Shown: positions 31,005 to 40,238, counted from the first letter of the stretch. The stretch: DNA of 64,000 nucleotides from Paracoccus denitrificans (GCA_005768755.1 VAFL01000002.1:186001-250000), one strand, 5' to 3'. The notes: generated from the sequence alone by a model not told the origin. Translations and numbers: made by a program.

Positions 31005-33208
31005 CACCGCAGCCTCAGCGCATTGAGCGTCACCGTCAGCGAGCTTAGCGACATTGCCAGCGCAGCCATCAGCGGCGTGGCGAAACCGGCAAGGGCAAAG
31101 GGCACCGCAACCAGGTTATAGGCAATGGAGATTGCGAAATTCTGCTTGATCCGGCGCCGTGCCCTGCGCGCCATATCAAGCGCCGCGGCCACTGGCGACA
31201 GGTCTTGTCCCATCAGTACGATGTCTGACGCCACCCGCGCGGCATCCAGCCCGGTCGCTGGCGAGATCGAGGCGTGGGCACGAGCAAGTGCAGCCGTATC
31301 GTTCAGCCCGTCACCGACCATCAGCACCTTCGCCCCGGAATTTGCCAAGGCCACCATTTCGGCTTCCTTTTCCTGCGGGGTAACACCGGCCCGGTACTCT
31401 GTCACGCCAAGCTCTGCCGCGGTCCGCGCGACCGCTGATTGCGTGTCGCCCGAAAGGATCATGACCCGCAGCCCCTGCGCGCGCATCGATTTCACACATT
31501 CCGCAGCGCCCGGCCGCAATGCATCGGCAAAATGAAGCATGATCGGCGCATGACCGTCGACCGAAAGAACGGTGACCGGTCCGTCGGCGTCAGGGGCTAC
31601 ATTGACACCCGTCCAATCCGGGCGGCCCAGGCGGACCCTTCGCCCGTTCCAGATTCCCTCGACCCCAAAGCCCGGGACTTCGTGAGGCTGCTCTATCAGT
31701 GCGGGCTGACAGCCATCGGCCCGCAGCGTGGTCGCAAGGGCGCGTGACAGCGGGTGGGCCGAGGCATCGGCAAGTGCAAGTGCGATGCCGCGCAGGTTCG
31801 TTGGCAGATCGTGAAGACCGATCAGTTCGGGCTTGCCCATGGTCAGCGTCCCCGTTTTGTCGAAGACCACGCAATCGACCTGTGCCAGCCGCTCCAGCGC
31901 GGTGCCGTCCTTGATCAACAACCCGCGTCTGAACAGCTTGCCCGATGCTGCCGTCACGACAGCAGGGACGGCAAGACCAAGCGCACAAGGGCATGTGATG
32001 ATCAGGACCGCCGCCGCCACGTTCAGCGCCAGCCGCCAGTCGCCCGTCGCATAAAGCCAGCCGATCAGGCTTGTGATTGCCAACAGGTGAACCGCAGGCG
32101 AATATGTCCGCGCAGCGCGTTCGGCCAGCGAAGCGTATCGCCCGCGCGACGCCTCGGCGCTGGCGACAAGCCCTGCCAGCCGCGACAGAGAGCTGTCGCG
32201 CCCCGCCGCAGTGACGCGCAGATCCAGCGGCCCGGTCAGATTGACCTCACCTGCCGAAAGCACGGCACCGGGTCCCGCCTGCACTGGCAGGCTTTCGCCG
32301 GTCAGCAGCGATCGGTCGATCTCGGACATGCCCGCGATCACCTGCCCGTCCGCGGCGACCCTGGCACCTGGACGGACCCGGATCACATCGCCGGGCACCA
32401 GATCAGCAACACCCACGACACGCTCGGTCCCGTCGTGCAACAGCACCGCACGCGGCACTTCCAGCGCGGTCAGTTCCTCGGCGGCGGACCGCGCCACGGC
32501 GCGGCTGCGGAAATCGAGGTAGCGCCCGACCAGCAGAAAGAAGCACAGCATCACGGCCGCGTCGAAATAGGCGTGATGACCCGACTTGAACGTCTCGAAC
32601 AGCGAAATCGCCGTCGCGAGGATCAGCGCCAGAGAAACCGGAACGTCCATCCCAAGACGGCCTGCCCTCAGACTGCTCCATGCGCTGGCGAAGAAAGGTT
32701 TGCCGGCGAAGATGACCGTCGGAAGCGCGATGACAGCAGAAATCCAGTGGAACATGTCGCGCGTCGGTCCCGTGGCACCCGACCAGACGGCGACGGACAG
32801 GATCATGATGTTCATCATCGCAAAGCCGGCCACGCCGATCCGCATGAGGATATCGCGACCCTGTCGCTCTGCCGCGCTCGAGCCGAGCGCCGAAGCGTCC
32901 AGTTCATGCGCCTCGTAGCCGATGGCGTCGAGGACCGGAATGAAGCTGTCGGCGCTGCGGCCAGGTGCGTCGATCATGACCCTGCGCAATGTCAGGTTCA
33001 CGCGGGCTGCGCGCACGCCCGGCTGCGCGATCAGGGCCCTTTCGACATCTGCAATGCAGGTTGCGCAATGCGCACCGGGCAGCGACAGGACGATATCCGC
33101 GGGGCGCAAAGACGCGTCGGCAACCCGTCCGGCCAGCGGCGCCGCATCACATGCCGGGCACGCGCTCAGCCTTGGCGCGTATTGGTCATCTGCGCTCAGA
33201 TCCGCCAT
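31004..33208 (-). CDS. ccoI: Copper-transporting P1B-type ATPase CcoI
   Basis: The protein has 734 residues. An N-terminal heavy-metal domain carries GAHCATC, preceded by a CPACD pair. Eight membrane helices include the CPC metal site (TCPCALGLAVP). The phosphorylation motif DKTGTL, the TGES loop (LTGESLPV) and GDGLNDTAAL are intact. It exports copper for maturation of the CcoN active site rather than for detoxification. It is the third gene of ccoGHIS, one base after ccoH. Confidence 0.95.
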   Translation of the reverse strand: MADLSADDQYAPRLSACPACDAAPLAGRVADASLRPADIVLSLPGAHCATCIADVERALIAQPGVRAARVNLTLRRVMIDAPGRSADSFIPVLDAIGYEAHELDASALGSSAAERQGRDILMRIGVAGFAMMNIMILSVAVWSGATGPTRDMFHWISAVIALPTVIFAGKPFFASAWSSLRAGRLGMDVPVSLALILATAISLFETFKSGHHAYFDAAVMLCFFLLVGRYLDFRSRAVARSAAEELTALEVPRAVLLHDGTERVVGVADLVPGDVIRVRPGARVAADGQVIAGMSEIDRSLLTGESLPVQAGPGAVLSAGEVNLTGPLDLRVTAAGRDSSLSRLAGLVASAEASRGRYASLAERAARTYSPAVHLLAITSLIGWLYATGDWRLALNVAAAVLIITCPCALGLAVPAVVTAASGKLFRRGLLIKDGTALERLAQVDCVVFDKTGTLTMGKPELIGLHDLPTNLRGIALALADASAHPLSRALATTLRADGCQPALIEQPHEVPGFGVEGIWNGRRVRLGRPDWTGVNVAPDADGPVTVLSVDGHAPIMLHFADALRPGAAECVKSMRAQGLRVMILSGDTQSAVARTAAELGVTEYRAGVTPQEKEAEMVALANSGAKVLMVGDGLNDTAALARAHASISPATGLDAARVASDIVLMGQDLSPVAAALDMARRARRRIKQNFAISIAYNLVAVPFALAGFATPLMAALAMSLSSLTVTLNALRLR

Positions 33209-33209
33209 A

Positions 33210-33770
33210 TTATCCCCTGACCCGGCTGCCAGGATAATCGGCCAGTCGCTGCCGGAACACCGTGCCGTCAGGTGCCTCTGCCTCCAGATGAAGCACCCAT
33301 GCGCCGGGCGCCAGCGTCAGGTCCGCGCCCCACAGCCCGCCCATGTAGCGCATGTCAGGCGTCACATCGTCGCGCTTCTGGGTCGGTCTGCTGACAGTGA
33401 CGCGCAGCGACTGCACGGGCGCAGGCAGTCCCTGCGCATCCGCGATCTTCACGGTCAGCCGTCCGCGCTCATAGATCGGCTCGGCGTGCCAGCCAAGCGC
33501 CTGTTGCGCAGCCCGATCGCGGTCGAATTCCTGCGATGCGACATAGGAATTGGCCACTTCGACGCCAGGGAAGCTGCGCACGGCGGTCACTGCCATGACG
33601 ACATTCACCCCGATGATGATGCCGAACAGCGAGGTAAAGACCAAAAGCATGCCCCGACCGGTCAACGGCTTGTGGCTGGCGAACACCAGAAACGGCGCGA
33701 TGAACACGGCCGCGACGGCCAGCACGATCAAAAGGCTGATCGTCAGCGGTGTCATGCTGAGCCCGGGCAT
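33210..33770 (-). CDS. ccoH: cbb3 oxidase assembly protein CcoH (FixH)
   Basis: The protein has 186 residues. It has a short N-terminal hydrophobic region (about 9-32) and another (about 39-62, GMLLVFTSLFGIIIGVNVVM), then a periplasmic FixH domain with SYVASQEFDRDRAAQQALGW and a C-terminal beta fold. CcoH associates with CcoP/CcoI during oxidase assembly. The start at 33770 is three bases after ccoG; an alternative Met lies five codons downstream. Confidence 0.92.
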   Translation of the reverse strand: MPGLSMTPLTISLLIVLAVAAVFIAPFLVFASHKPLTGRGMLLVFTSLFGIIIGVNVVMAVTAVRSFPGVEVANSYVASQEFDRDRAAQQALGWHAEPIYERGRLTVKIADAQGLPAPVQSLRVTVSRPTQKRDDVTPDMRYMGGLWGADLTLAPGAWVLHLEAEAPDGTVFRQRLADYPGSRVRG

Positions 33771-33773
33771 GGA

Positions 33774-35231
33774 CTAATCCTTTCCATGAAAGACAGTTGC
33801 GACTGTCGATTGCTGACCGCCGGCATCGCTTACGACCAGTTCGATATCGGTGGACGCCACGCCGCCCAGTGCCGATCCCGGCGCAGCGGTCAGATAGACG
33901 CGAAGCGCTGCCGTCTGGTCGGCCGGAACGTCGACGGTCGCGGCCTTGGCACCTTCTAAGCGCAGCACGGTATCGGAGAGCGGCGTCCCATCGCGGGCGG
34001 TCGCGCCGACGGTAAAGGACGTAACCTCGTGCTGCTTGTTGCGCAGCCGCAACTCGTAAGTGTTGCGGATGGCGCCGTCCGATAGCGTGACGTACAGCGG
34101 ATTGCGCACGGGCGTGACGTTCAGATCGAAAGGCGAGCGCATGAACAGCGCCACCACCAGCCCGACGCCGATCAGCGACCAGAGGCCGAAATAAAGCAAT
34201 GTCCGCGGTCGGAGGACGTGGCGGATCAGCGACTTGCCTTCATTGCCGATGCGTTCGGCCGTCTCGTCCTTCAGGGCCATGTAATCTATCAGACCGCGCG
34301 GCTTGCCGATGCGGTCCATGATTTCGTCGCAGGCGTCGATGCACAGCGCACAGGTGATGCATTCCAGCTGCTGCCCATCGCGGATGTCGATGCCCATCGG
34401 ACAGACATTCACGCAGGCAAAGCAGTCGATGCAATCACCCTTTTGACCCGGCGGGCTGTCGGATTTGGTCGCCTCGCCCTTCCGGATCTTTCCGCGCGGC
34501 TCTCCGCGCCACTCGCGATAGGCGACGGTCAGCGTATCCTCGTCCATCATTGCGCCCTGAATCCGCGGCCAGGGACAGGCGTAGATGCAGATCTGTTCGC
34601 GCATGAAACCGCCAAAGACGAAGGTCGTCGCGGTCAGCACGACGATCGTGAAGTAGGCGACCGGATGCGCCTGACCGCGCAAAAGATTGGCAAGAAGCGT
34701 GGGCGCATCGGTGAAATAGAAGACCCATGCGCCACCTGTGAACAGCGCGATCAGCAACCAGATCGACCATTTCGTCAGCCGAAGCCTGATCTTGTGGCCG
34801 TCCCATTTCGACCGCCACAGTCGGATCTGGGCGTTGCGATCGCCTTCGATCCAGCGTTCGACATGAACGAAAAGATCGGTCCAGACGGTCTGCGGGCAGG
34901 CATAACCGCACCAGACCCGACCAAGCGCCGAGGTGAACAGGAAAAGCCCCAAGCCCGCCATGACCAGAAGGCCCGCCACGAAATAGAATTCATGCGGCCA
35001 GATCTCGATCCAGAAGAAGAAGAAGCGTCGGTGCGCCAGATCGACCAGAACGGCCTGATCGGGCATGCCGGGCCCCCTGTCCCAGCGTAGCCACGGCGTG
35101 ATGTAATAGATCGCCAGCGTCAGCGCCATGACCATCCATTTCAGACGCCGGAACCGGCCGTGAACCGCACGCGGAAAGATCGGCTCTCGCGCGGCGTAAA
35201 GGGTTGGGGGATCGGCATCCGGGCTGGACAT
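33774..35231 (-). CDS. ccoG: cbb3 oxidase accessory protein CcoG (FixG/RdxA)
   Basis: The protein has 485 residues from the ATG at 35231 behind CAGGAG. About five membrane helices surround a cytoplasmic ferredoxin-like region with two [4Fe-4S] cysteine sets (CIDCFACVNVCPMG and CITCALCIDACD) plus the N-terminal CGYACPQTVW. The C-terminal Ig-like domain is periplasmic. It has been linked to copper reduction for oxidase assembly. It begins the ccoGHIS operon, about 20 bases after the transcription start predicted from its FNR box. Confidence 0.95.
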   Translation of the reverse strand: MSSPDADPPTLYAAREPIFPRAVHGRFRRLKWMVMALTLAIYYITPWLRWDRGPGMPDQAVLVDLAHRRFFFFWIEIWPHEFYFVAGLLVMAGLGLFLFTSALGRVWCGYACPQTVWTDLFVHVERWIEGDRNAQIRLWRSKWDGHKIRLRLTKWSIWLLIALFTGGAWVFYFTDAPTLLANLLRGQAHPVAYFTIVVLTATTFVFGGFMREQICIYACPWPRIQGAMMDEDTLTVAYREWRGEPRGKIRKGEATKSDSPPGQKGDCIDCFACVNVCPMGIDIRDGQQLECITCALCIDACDEIMDRIGKPRGLIDYMALKDETAERIGNEGKSLIRHVLRPRTLLYFGLWSLIGVGLVVALFMRSPFDLNVTPVRNPLYVTLSDGAIRNTYELRLRNKQHEVTSFTVGATARDGTPLSDTVLRLEGAKAATVDVPADQTAALRVYLTAAPGSALGGVASTDIELVVSDAGGQQSTVATVFHGKD

Positions 35232-35259
35232 CGTCTGGCTCCTGTTTCTCGTATGCGCG

Positions 35260-35300
35260 GTTGTAGCTGCGCTGACGAGCCGGTCCTTGACCTGCATCAA
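35260..35300 (-). promoter_or_regulatory. FNR-type box and -10 element driving ccoGHIS
   Basis: TTGACCTGCATCAA (35287-35300) matches TTGAY-N4-RTCAA. On the minus strand a -10-like TACAAC (35260-35265) lies 31 bases from the box centre, the spacing of a class II FNR-activated promoter (box centred near -41.5). Confidence 0.75.
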
Positions 35301-35378
35301 CAGATGCAGAAATTATGTATCACTGATCCGGGATTTCGCGATGCCGCAGGTCGATTGCGTCAGCCGCGCGCCCCCGGA

Positions 35379-35432
35379 AAAAAATGGGAAGCCGGCCCCT
35401 CAGGAAACGCGCGAACAGGACGAGGGGCCGGC
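35379..35432 (-). terminator. Terminator of the ccoNOQP operon
   Basis: On the minus strand, GCCGGCCCCTC and GAGGGGCCGGC (plus-strand 35422-35432 and 35391-35401) form a perfect 11-bp stem with a 20-base loop, then TTCCCATTTTTTTCC. It lies 37 bases after the ccoP stop and before the ccoG promoter, so the two cco units are separate transcripts. Confidence 0.85.
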
Positions 35433-35469
35433 GCCATCCCGACGGAACATGCCGCCGGAATTCGCGATT

Positions 35470-36540
35470 TCATTCACCACCGCCAAGGCTGTGGACATAG
35501 TAAGACACCGCGCGGATGTCGTCCTCGGTCAGGCGCGGCGACCAGTTGGGCATGACGCCGAACCGCGCATCATTGACCGATTGCCGGATCGAGGCGGGAT
35601 CGGAACCGTAAAGCCAGACCGCATCGGTCAAGTCGGGTGCGCCCTGCGTCCTGTCCCCGGTTCCGTCCTCGGCGTGACAGGCGACGCAGTTGTCCGCGAA
35701 GACTGTGGCACCCTCGGCTGCCAGCGCAGCGTCGTGGTCCTGCCCCGAGATCGCCAGCACATGTTCCACGACCTGGTCGATCTGATTGCGATCCAGCAAT
35801 TCGTCGGTCCCGAAACGCGGCATCTCGGAATAGCGCGCATCATCGTCATCGGGACTGCGGATACCGTGGGTAACGGTCGTGTGGATATCGTCCAGCGTCC
35901 CGCCCCACAGCCAGTCATTATCCAGAAGGTTCGGATAGCCCTTTGCACCGCCCGCGCCCGAACCGTGACATTGCGCGCACCAGGTTGCGAAGACCGCCCG
36001 GCCGGCATTCATCGCGTAGTTCGACAGATCAGGATCAGCCGCAATGGCATTCAGGTCGGCGTCGATCAGGCGCGCCTGTATCGGCGCATTTGCCTCGTCA
36101 TAGGTCTGTATCTCTGCGGCCAGTTCCTTGCGGTAGCTGGTGTGCAGCAAACCTTGCGTGGCCCCGTTGATCAGCGGCCAGGCGGGATAGAAGATCGTAT
36201 AGATCACGCCCCAGACGATTGTGGCATAGAAACTCCACAGCCACCAACGCGGCATCGGGTTGTCGTATTCGGTGATCCCGTCCCAATCATGCCCGGTCGA
36301 GGCGACTTCGGTCACCATCTTGCTGGCACGCGCCTTGCCGGTACGCGGCCCGGCGCGCCTGGGTGCGTGGGCGGCCTTGTCTTCCTGCTCTCCGGGGGGA
36401 TGGGCAAGAATGTCCGCCTTGTGACTATCATCCGCCGCGATCCGCCCCAGGTCTATCTGGTTTTCGGGGTTCTGCGGGCTATCATGGTCCTCGGCCCCGG
36501 ATGCGCCGTTGTCTTTCTTGTCCTTTTCGTCATCGGCCAT
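35470..36540 (-). CDS. ccoP: cbb3 oxidase diheme subunit CcoP with long N-terminal extension
   Basis: The protein has 356 residues; typical CcoP is about 290-310. The first 72 residues (MADDEKDKKDNGASG and on) are acidic, Pro/Ala-rich and probably disordered, preceding the conserved STGHDWDGI near residue 81 and the membrane helix (about 98-122). Two cytochrome c domains follow, with C188AQCH192 and C285VACH289. The start is strongly supported: AAGGAG in ccoQ and a TGATG overlap. It passes electrons to CcoO and CcoN in the periplasm. Confidence 0.95.
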   Translation of the reverse strand: MADDEKDKKDNGASGAEDHDSPQNPENQIDLGRIAADDSHKADILAHPPGEQEDKAAHAPRRAGPRTGKARASKMVTEVASTGHDWDGITEYDNPMPRWWLWSFYATIVWGVIYTIFYPAWPLINGATQGLLHTSYRKELAAEIQTYDEANAPIQARLIDADLNAIAADPDLSNYAMNAGRAVFATWCAQCHGSGAGGAKGYPNLLDNDWLWGGTLDDIHTTVTHGIRSPDDDDARYSEMPRFGTDELLDRNQIDQVVEHVLAISGQDHDAALAAEGATVFADNCVACHAEDGTGDRTQGAPDLTDAVWLYGSDPASIRQSVNDARFGVMPNWSPRLTEDDIRAVSYYVHSLGGGE

Positions 36541-36731
36541 CACTGCTGCTCCTTCTCGGGGTCTTGTGGCGCCGGCCGCGTCTCATTGCGGAAGATGCTG
36601 CGCGCAGCATCGTCCTGCGCAGCGCGCGCGCCGGGGCGAAAAACGAACAGGATCACCCCAATGAAGATCACGAAAAGCGCCAGCAATGCCCAGCTATCGG
36701 CAAATTCGCGCATCAGGCTATAGATATCCAT
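36540..36731 (-). CDS. ccoQ: cbb3 oxidase small subunit CcoQ
   Basis: The protein has 63 residues starting MDIYSLMREFADSWALLALF. One membrane helix (about 14-33, LLALFVIFIGVILFVFRPG) ends in the usual FRPGAR. A polar tail rich in Glu/Gln follows. It stabilises the CcoNOP complex. It sits between ccoO (gap 10 bases) and ccoP (TGATG overlap). Confidence 0.92.
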   Translation of the reverse strand: MDIYSLMREFADSWALLALFVIFIGVILFVFRPGARAAQDDAARSIFRNETRPAPQDPEKEQQ

Positions 36732-36741
36732 CACGCGCCCC

Positions 36742-37467
36742 CTAACGGTTCGGGTCCGGCTCGAAGGTCGAGAAATCGACCATCGTGCCCAGGACCTGAA
36801 GATAGGCGATCAGCGCGTCCATTTCCGAAATGCCGGGCTGTCGGTCAAAATTGCGCTGCTGCGCACCGGGATAGCGTTCTTCCATGCCAGAGGCATCTGC
36901 ATCCGGATCAGCCTGGGCGCGGAAGTCTTCCAATCCCGCGGCGATCATGTCGTCGCTGTAGGGCACGCCGACCATCGCATCGGTTTCCAGCCGGTCATGG
37001 ATATATTCGCCCGAAATCATACGGCTTTCCAGAAAGCCGTAAGCCGGCATGATCGATTCAGGCACGACTGCGCGCGGATTGCGCAGGTGATCGATATGCC
37101 ATTCATCCGAATAGCGACCGCCGACGCGCGCCAGATCAGGCCCGGTCCGTTTGGACCCCCATTGGAAGGGATGATCGTACATTGATTCCGCCGCCAGGCT
37201 GTAATGGCCATAGCGTTCGACCTCGTCACGCATCGGGCGGATCATCTGGCTGTGGCAGACATAGCAGCCCTCGCGGACATAGACGTCGCGGCCAGTCAGT
37301 TCCAGGGGCGTGTAGGGACGCATCCCTTCGACCTTCTCGATGGTGTTGTCGATATAGAAGAGCGGCGCGATCTCGACCACGCCCCCGACGGTCACGACCA
37401 GAAACGAAAAGACCAGCAAAAGCGTGGCGTTCTTTTCAAGGATCTTGTGTTTTTCCAGGATTTTCAT
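36742..37467 (-). CDS. ccoO: cbb3 oxidase monoheme subunit CcoO
   Basis: The protein has 241 residues. An N-terminal membrane helix (about 12-32) is followed by a periplasmic cytochrome c domain with CYVCHSQMIRP (heme site near residue 70). The distal Met ligand is probably in the SIMPAYGFLE region. It relays electrons from CcoP to the CcoN heme b. It is the second gene of the ccoNOQP operon, 12 bases after ccoN. Confidence 0.96.
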   Translation of the reverse strand: MKILEKHKILEKNATLLLVFSFLVVTVGGVVEIAPLFYIDNTIEKVEGMRPYTPLELTGRDVYVREGCYVCHSQMIRPMRDEVERYGHYSLAAESMYDHPFQWGSKRTGPDLARVGGRYSDEWHIDHLRNPRAVVPESIMPAYGFLESRMISGEYIHDRLETDAMVGVPYSDDMIAAGLEDFRAQADPDADASGMEERYPGAQQRNFDRQPGISEMDALIAYLQVLGTMVDFSTFEPDPNR

Positions 37468-37479
37468 GTCGCGGCCCCC

Positions 37480-39084
37480 TTATTCGGCCGGAATGGCGAT
37501 GGTGGACGGCTGCGCCTTGGGCTGCCGGGCCACAGTCGCCCACAGATTGTAGGCCATGATCAGACCGCCGCTGAGATACAGCGCCCCGCCCAGAAAACGC
37601 ACGACGTTCATGGCGTATTTGGCAGCGACGGTGTCCGCGAACGCGTTGACAAGGAAGCCTTGCGCGTCAACCTCGCGCCACATCAGGCCTTCCATGATGC
37701 CAGAGACCCACATCGAGGCCGCGTAAAGAACCAGCCCGATCGTCGCCAGCCAGAAGTGCCAGCTGACCAGTTGCAGGCTGTAAAGCTGCTGACGCCCCCA
37801 AAGCCGCGGCACCAGATAGTAAAGCGCGCCAAAGGTGATCATCCCGTTCCAGCCAAGCGCGCCGGAATGGACATGCCCGATCGTCCAGTCGGTATAATGG
37901 CTGAGCGAGTTAACGGCCTTGATCGACATCATCGGCCCCTCGAACGTCGCCATGCCGTAAAAGCCCACGGCGACGACCATCATGCGAATGATCGGATCGG
38001 TACGCAGCTTGTTCCAGGCACCCGACAACGTCATCAGCCCGTTGATCATCCCGCCCCAGCTGGGCATCCACAGGATGACCGAAAAGACCATGCCAAGCGT
38101 CGTCGCCCAGTCTGGAAGTGCGGTGTAATGCAGGTGGTGCGGACCGGCCCAGATATAAAGGAAGATCAGCGCCCAGAAATGGATGATTGACAGCTTGTAG
38201 CTGTAGACGGGCCGCTCTGCCTGTTTGGGGATGAAGTAATACATCATCCCCAGGAAACCGGCGGTCAGGAAAAAGCCCACGGCGTTATGGCCATACCACC
38301 ATTGTGTCATGGCATCCTGAACGCCTGCGAAAAGCTGGACGGACTTTGACCCGAACATGCTGACCGGGATCGCCGTATTGTTCACGATATGCAGCATCGC
38401 GATGGTGACGATGAAGGACAGATAGAACCAGTTCGCCACATAGATATGGGGCTCTCGGCGTTTCATGATCGTGCCAAGGAAAACCAGCAGATAAGCCACC
38501 CAGACGGCGGTCAGCCACCAGTCCACATACCATTCCGGCTCGGCATATTCCTTGGACTGGGTGGCCCCGAAGATATAGCCGGTCGCAGCCAGAACGATGA
38601 AAAGCTGGTAACCCCAGAAGACGAACCATGCGAGGTTGCCACCCCAAAGCCGCGCCGCACTTGTCCGCTGCACGACATAGAACGAGGTGGCGATCAGCGC
38701 GTTGCCACCAAATGCGAAGATCACCGCCGATGTGTGCAGCGGGCGCAGCTTGCCGAAGTTGGTGTATCCCGACAGCGCATCCGAGAAGTTCAGCGCCGGC
38801 CAGGCCAGTTGCGCGGCAATGGTGACGCCGACCAGAAAGCCCACGACGCCCCAGAAGACGGTGGCAATGACGCCCGCCCGGACAACGCCGTCCTGATAGC
38901 TGTTTTCGTCTATAACCGGATGTGGCTCATCAGTGTGACGCAGGTAATAGATAAAGAAACTCGCGGCAAACAGCATCACGATGGCCATGTTGACCGTATA
39001 GGCAAGATCGCGACCGTAATTGGCCGCGATCGCGGCCATGATCGTGATCAGGCCCAATACGATCAGCTTGATGTAATCCGACAT
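37480..39084 (-). CDS. ccoN: cbb3 oxidase catalytic subunit CcoN
   Basis: The protein has 534 residues from the ATG at 39084 behind AAAAAGGACGGA. Twelve or so membrane helices carry the heme b/b3 and CuB histidines, for example QWWYGHNAVGFFLTAGFLGM and the HHLHYTALP segment. The start MSDYIKLIVLGLITIMAAIA is typical of Paracoccus/Rhodobacter CcoN. It reduces oxygen to water with high affinity and pumps protons. It is the first gene of the operon and is controlled from the FNR box at 39192-39205. Confidence 0.97.
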   Translation of the reverse strand: MSDYIKLIVLGLITIMAAIAANYGRDLAYTVNMAIVMLFAASFFIYYLRHTDEPHPVIDENSYQDGVVRAGVIATVFWGVVGFLVGVTIAAQLAWPALNFSDALSGYTNFGKLRPLHTSAVIFAFGGNALIATSFYVVQRTSAARLWGGNLAWFVFWGYQLFIVLAATGYIFGATQSKEYAEPEWYVDWWLTAVWVAYLLVFLGTIMKRREPHIYVANWFYLSFIVTIAMLHIVNNTAIPVSMFGSKSVQLFAGVQDAMTQWWYGHNAVGFFLTAGFLGMMYYFIPKQAERPVYSYKLSIIHFWALIFLYIWAGPHHLHYTALPDWATTLGMVFSVILWMPSWGGMINGLMTLSGAWNKLRTDPIIRMMVVAVGFYGMATFEGPMMSIKAVNSLSHYTDWTIGHVHSGALGWNGMITFGALYYLVPRLWGRQQLYSLQLVSWHFWLATIGLVLYAASMWVSGIMEGLMWREVDAQGFLVNAFADTVAAKYAMNVVRFLGGALYLSGGLIMAYNLWATVARQPKAQPSTIAIPAE

Positions 39085-39165
39085 AGGGTCCGTCCTTTTT
39101 GCATGCGCGACGTGACCCGAATCGCACCTGTCGCGGCACCCCGAGCGCTGTTCGCACCCCGCAAC

Positions 39166-39232
39166 GTTAGAAGGCGGTGCCGGCATCCGCTTTGATCTGG
39201 GTCAAATTTTATTGACGAAACCGCACTATGAT
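39166..39232. promoter_or_regulatory. Shared FNR box with divergent promoters for ccoN and uspA
   Basis: TTGATCTGGGTCAA (39192-39205) is a near-perfect FNR/FnrP box centred at 39198.5. To the right, TATGAT (39227-39232) is a good -10 for uspA, 31 bases from the centre. To the left on the minus strand, TCTAAC (39166-39171) is a -10 for ccoN, 30 bases from the centre. Both fit class II activation with the box near -41.5. Confidence 0.8.
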
Positions 39233-39310
39233 CGCAGCCTGAGATCATGGGCTGGACCAACGGGGCTTGCGCACTTCCCCGCCCATTCGTGCGCCGGGAA
39301 AGGACATCAC

Positions 39311-40147
39311 ATGGGCTACAAGACGATACTTACGGTCGTGACCACAAAGGATCAGCAAACCCAGCTTGAGGCCGCGATTGACGTTACAAGACGCGAAGAT
39401 GGCCATCTGGAAGTGTTCTGTCTGGGCGTCGATCACAGCCAGGCCGGCTATTATTACGCAGGCGCTTCTGCCTATGTGTTCCAGGAAACGATAGACCGCG
39501 CCATGGCCGCAGCCGAGGATCTGGAAGCCAGCGTTCGCGACAGGCTTGGGCGCGAGGATATCCGGTGGTCTGTCGAAAGTGCCGTGGCGCAGGTCGGCGG
39601 TCTGACGACGCTGATCGGCATGCGGGCACGCTATTCCGATCTTGTCGTTCTGACCCGGCCCTATGGCGACGATGTTTCACCCGATGCCGTCGCCGTGACC
39701 GAGGCCGCGCTGTTCGAAGGCTCGGCCCCCGTACTGATCGTTCCTGATGGCGGACTGCCGGCAGATTTCGGCCAGCAAATCATCGTCGCCTGGAACCAGT
39801 CAGAAGAAGCGATGACTGCAGTTCGCCGCGCGATGCCGCTGCTCGCGGCGGCAAAGGCCGTTGAAATCACCGTCATCGACCCCTCGCCCGATGGACCGGA
39901 AGGGGCCGATCCGGGTGCGGCACTGGCGCAGATGCTGGACCGGCACGGTATCGCTGTCGATGTCGCGGTTCTGGCGCGCACCCAGACGCTGATCAGCGAC
40001 ATCATCGACCGGCGGGCCGAGGAAGTCGGTGCCGACCTGATCGTCATGGGCGCTTACGGCCATTCCCGCTTCCGGCAGGCCATCCTTGGCGGGGCCACGC
40101 GCAACATGCTGGGAAAAGCCAGCATTCCCATCCTCATGGCGCGTTGA
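39311..40147 (+). CDS. uspA: Tandem-domain universal stress protein
   Basis: The protein has 278 residues from the ATG at 39311 (GGAAAGGAC upstream), with two Usp domains. The C-terminal one carries the ATP-type motif MGAYGHSRFRQAILGGATRNML, and the N-terminal one is degenerate. Single-polypeptide double Usp proteins are cytoplasmic nucleotide-binding stress factors. It is divergent from ccoN with a shared FNR box, so low oxygen probably induces it together with the oxidase. It converges with nadK. Confidence 0.9.
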   Translation: MGYKTILTVVTTKDQQTQLEAAIDVTRREDGHLEVFCLGVDHSQAGYYYAGASAYVFQETIDRAMAAAEDLEASVRDRLGREDIRWSVESAVAQVGGLTTLIGMRARYSDLVVLTRPYGDDVSPDAVAVTEAALFEGSAPVLIVPDGGLPADFGQQIIVAWNQSEEAMTAVRRAMPLLAAAKAVEITVIDPSPDGPEGADPGAALAQMLDRHGIAVDVAVLARTQTLISDIIDRRAEEVGADLIVMGAYGHSRFRQAILGGATRNMLGKASIPILMAR

Positions 40148-40238
40148 CACAGTCCGCGCGCCAATCCGCATCCGTGAGCCGCTGGCATAGTGGCGGCGAC
40201 CGTGAGGCAGGGTTATAAACCCCTGTTCTTCAGACGGT

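Noticed and set aside
31754..33220. A 488-codon plus-strand frame over ccoI
   Set aside because: It is antisense to an intact copper ATPase with all motifs, and its sequence has no hydrophobic or catalytic pattern.
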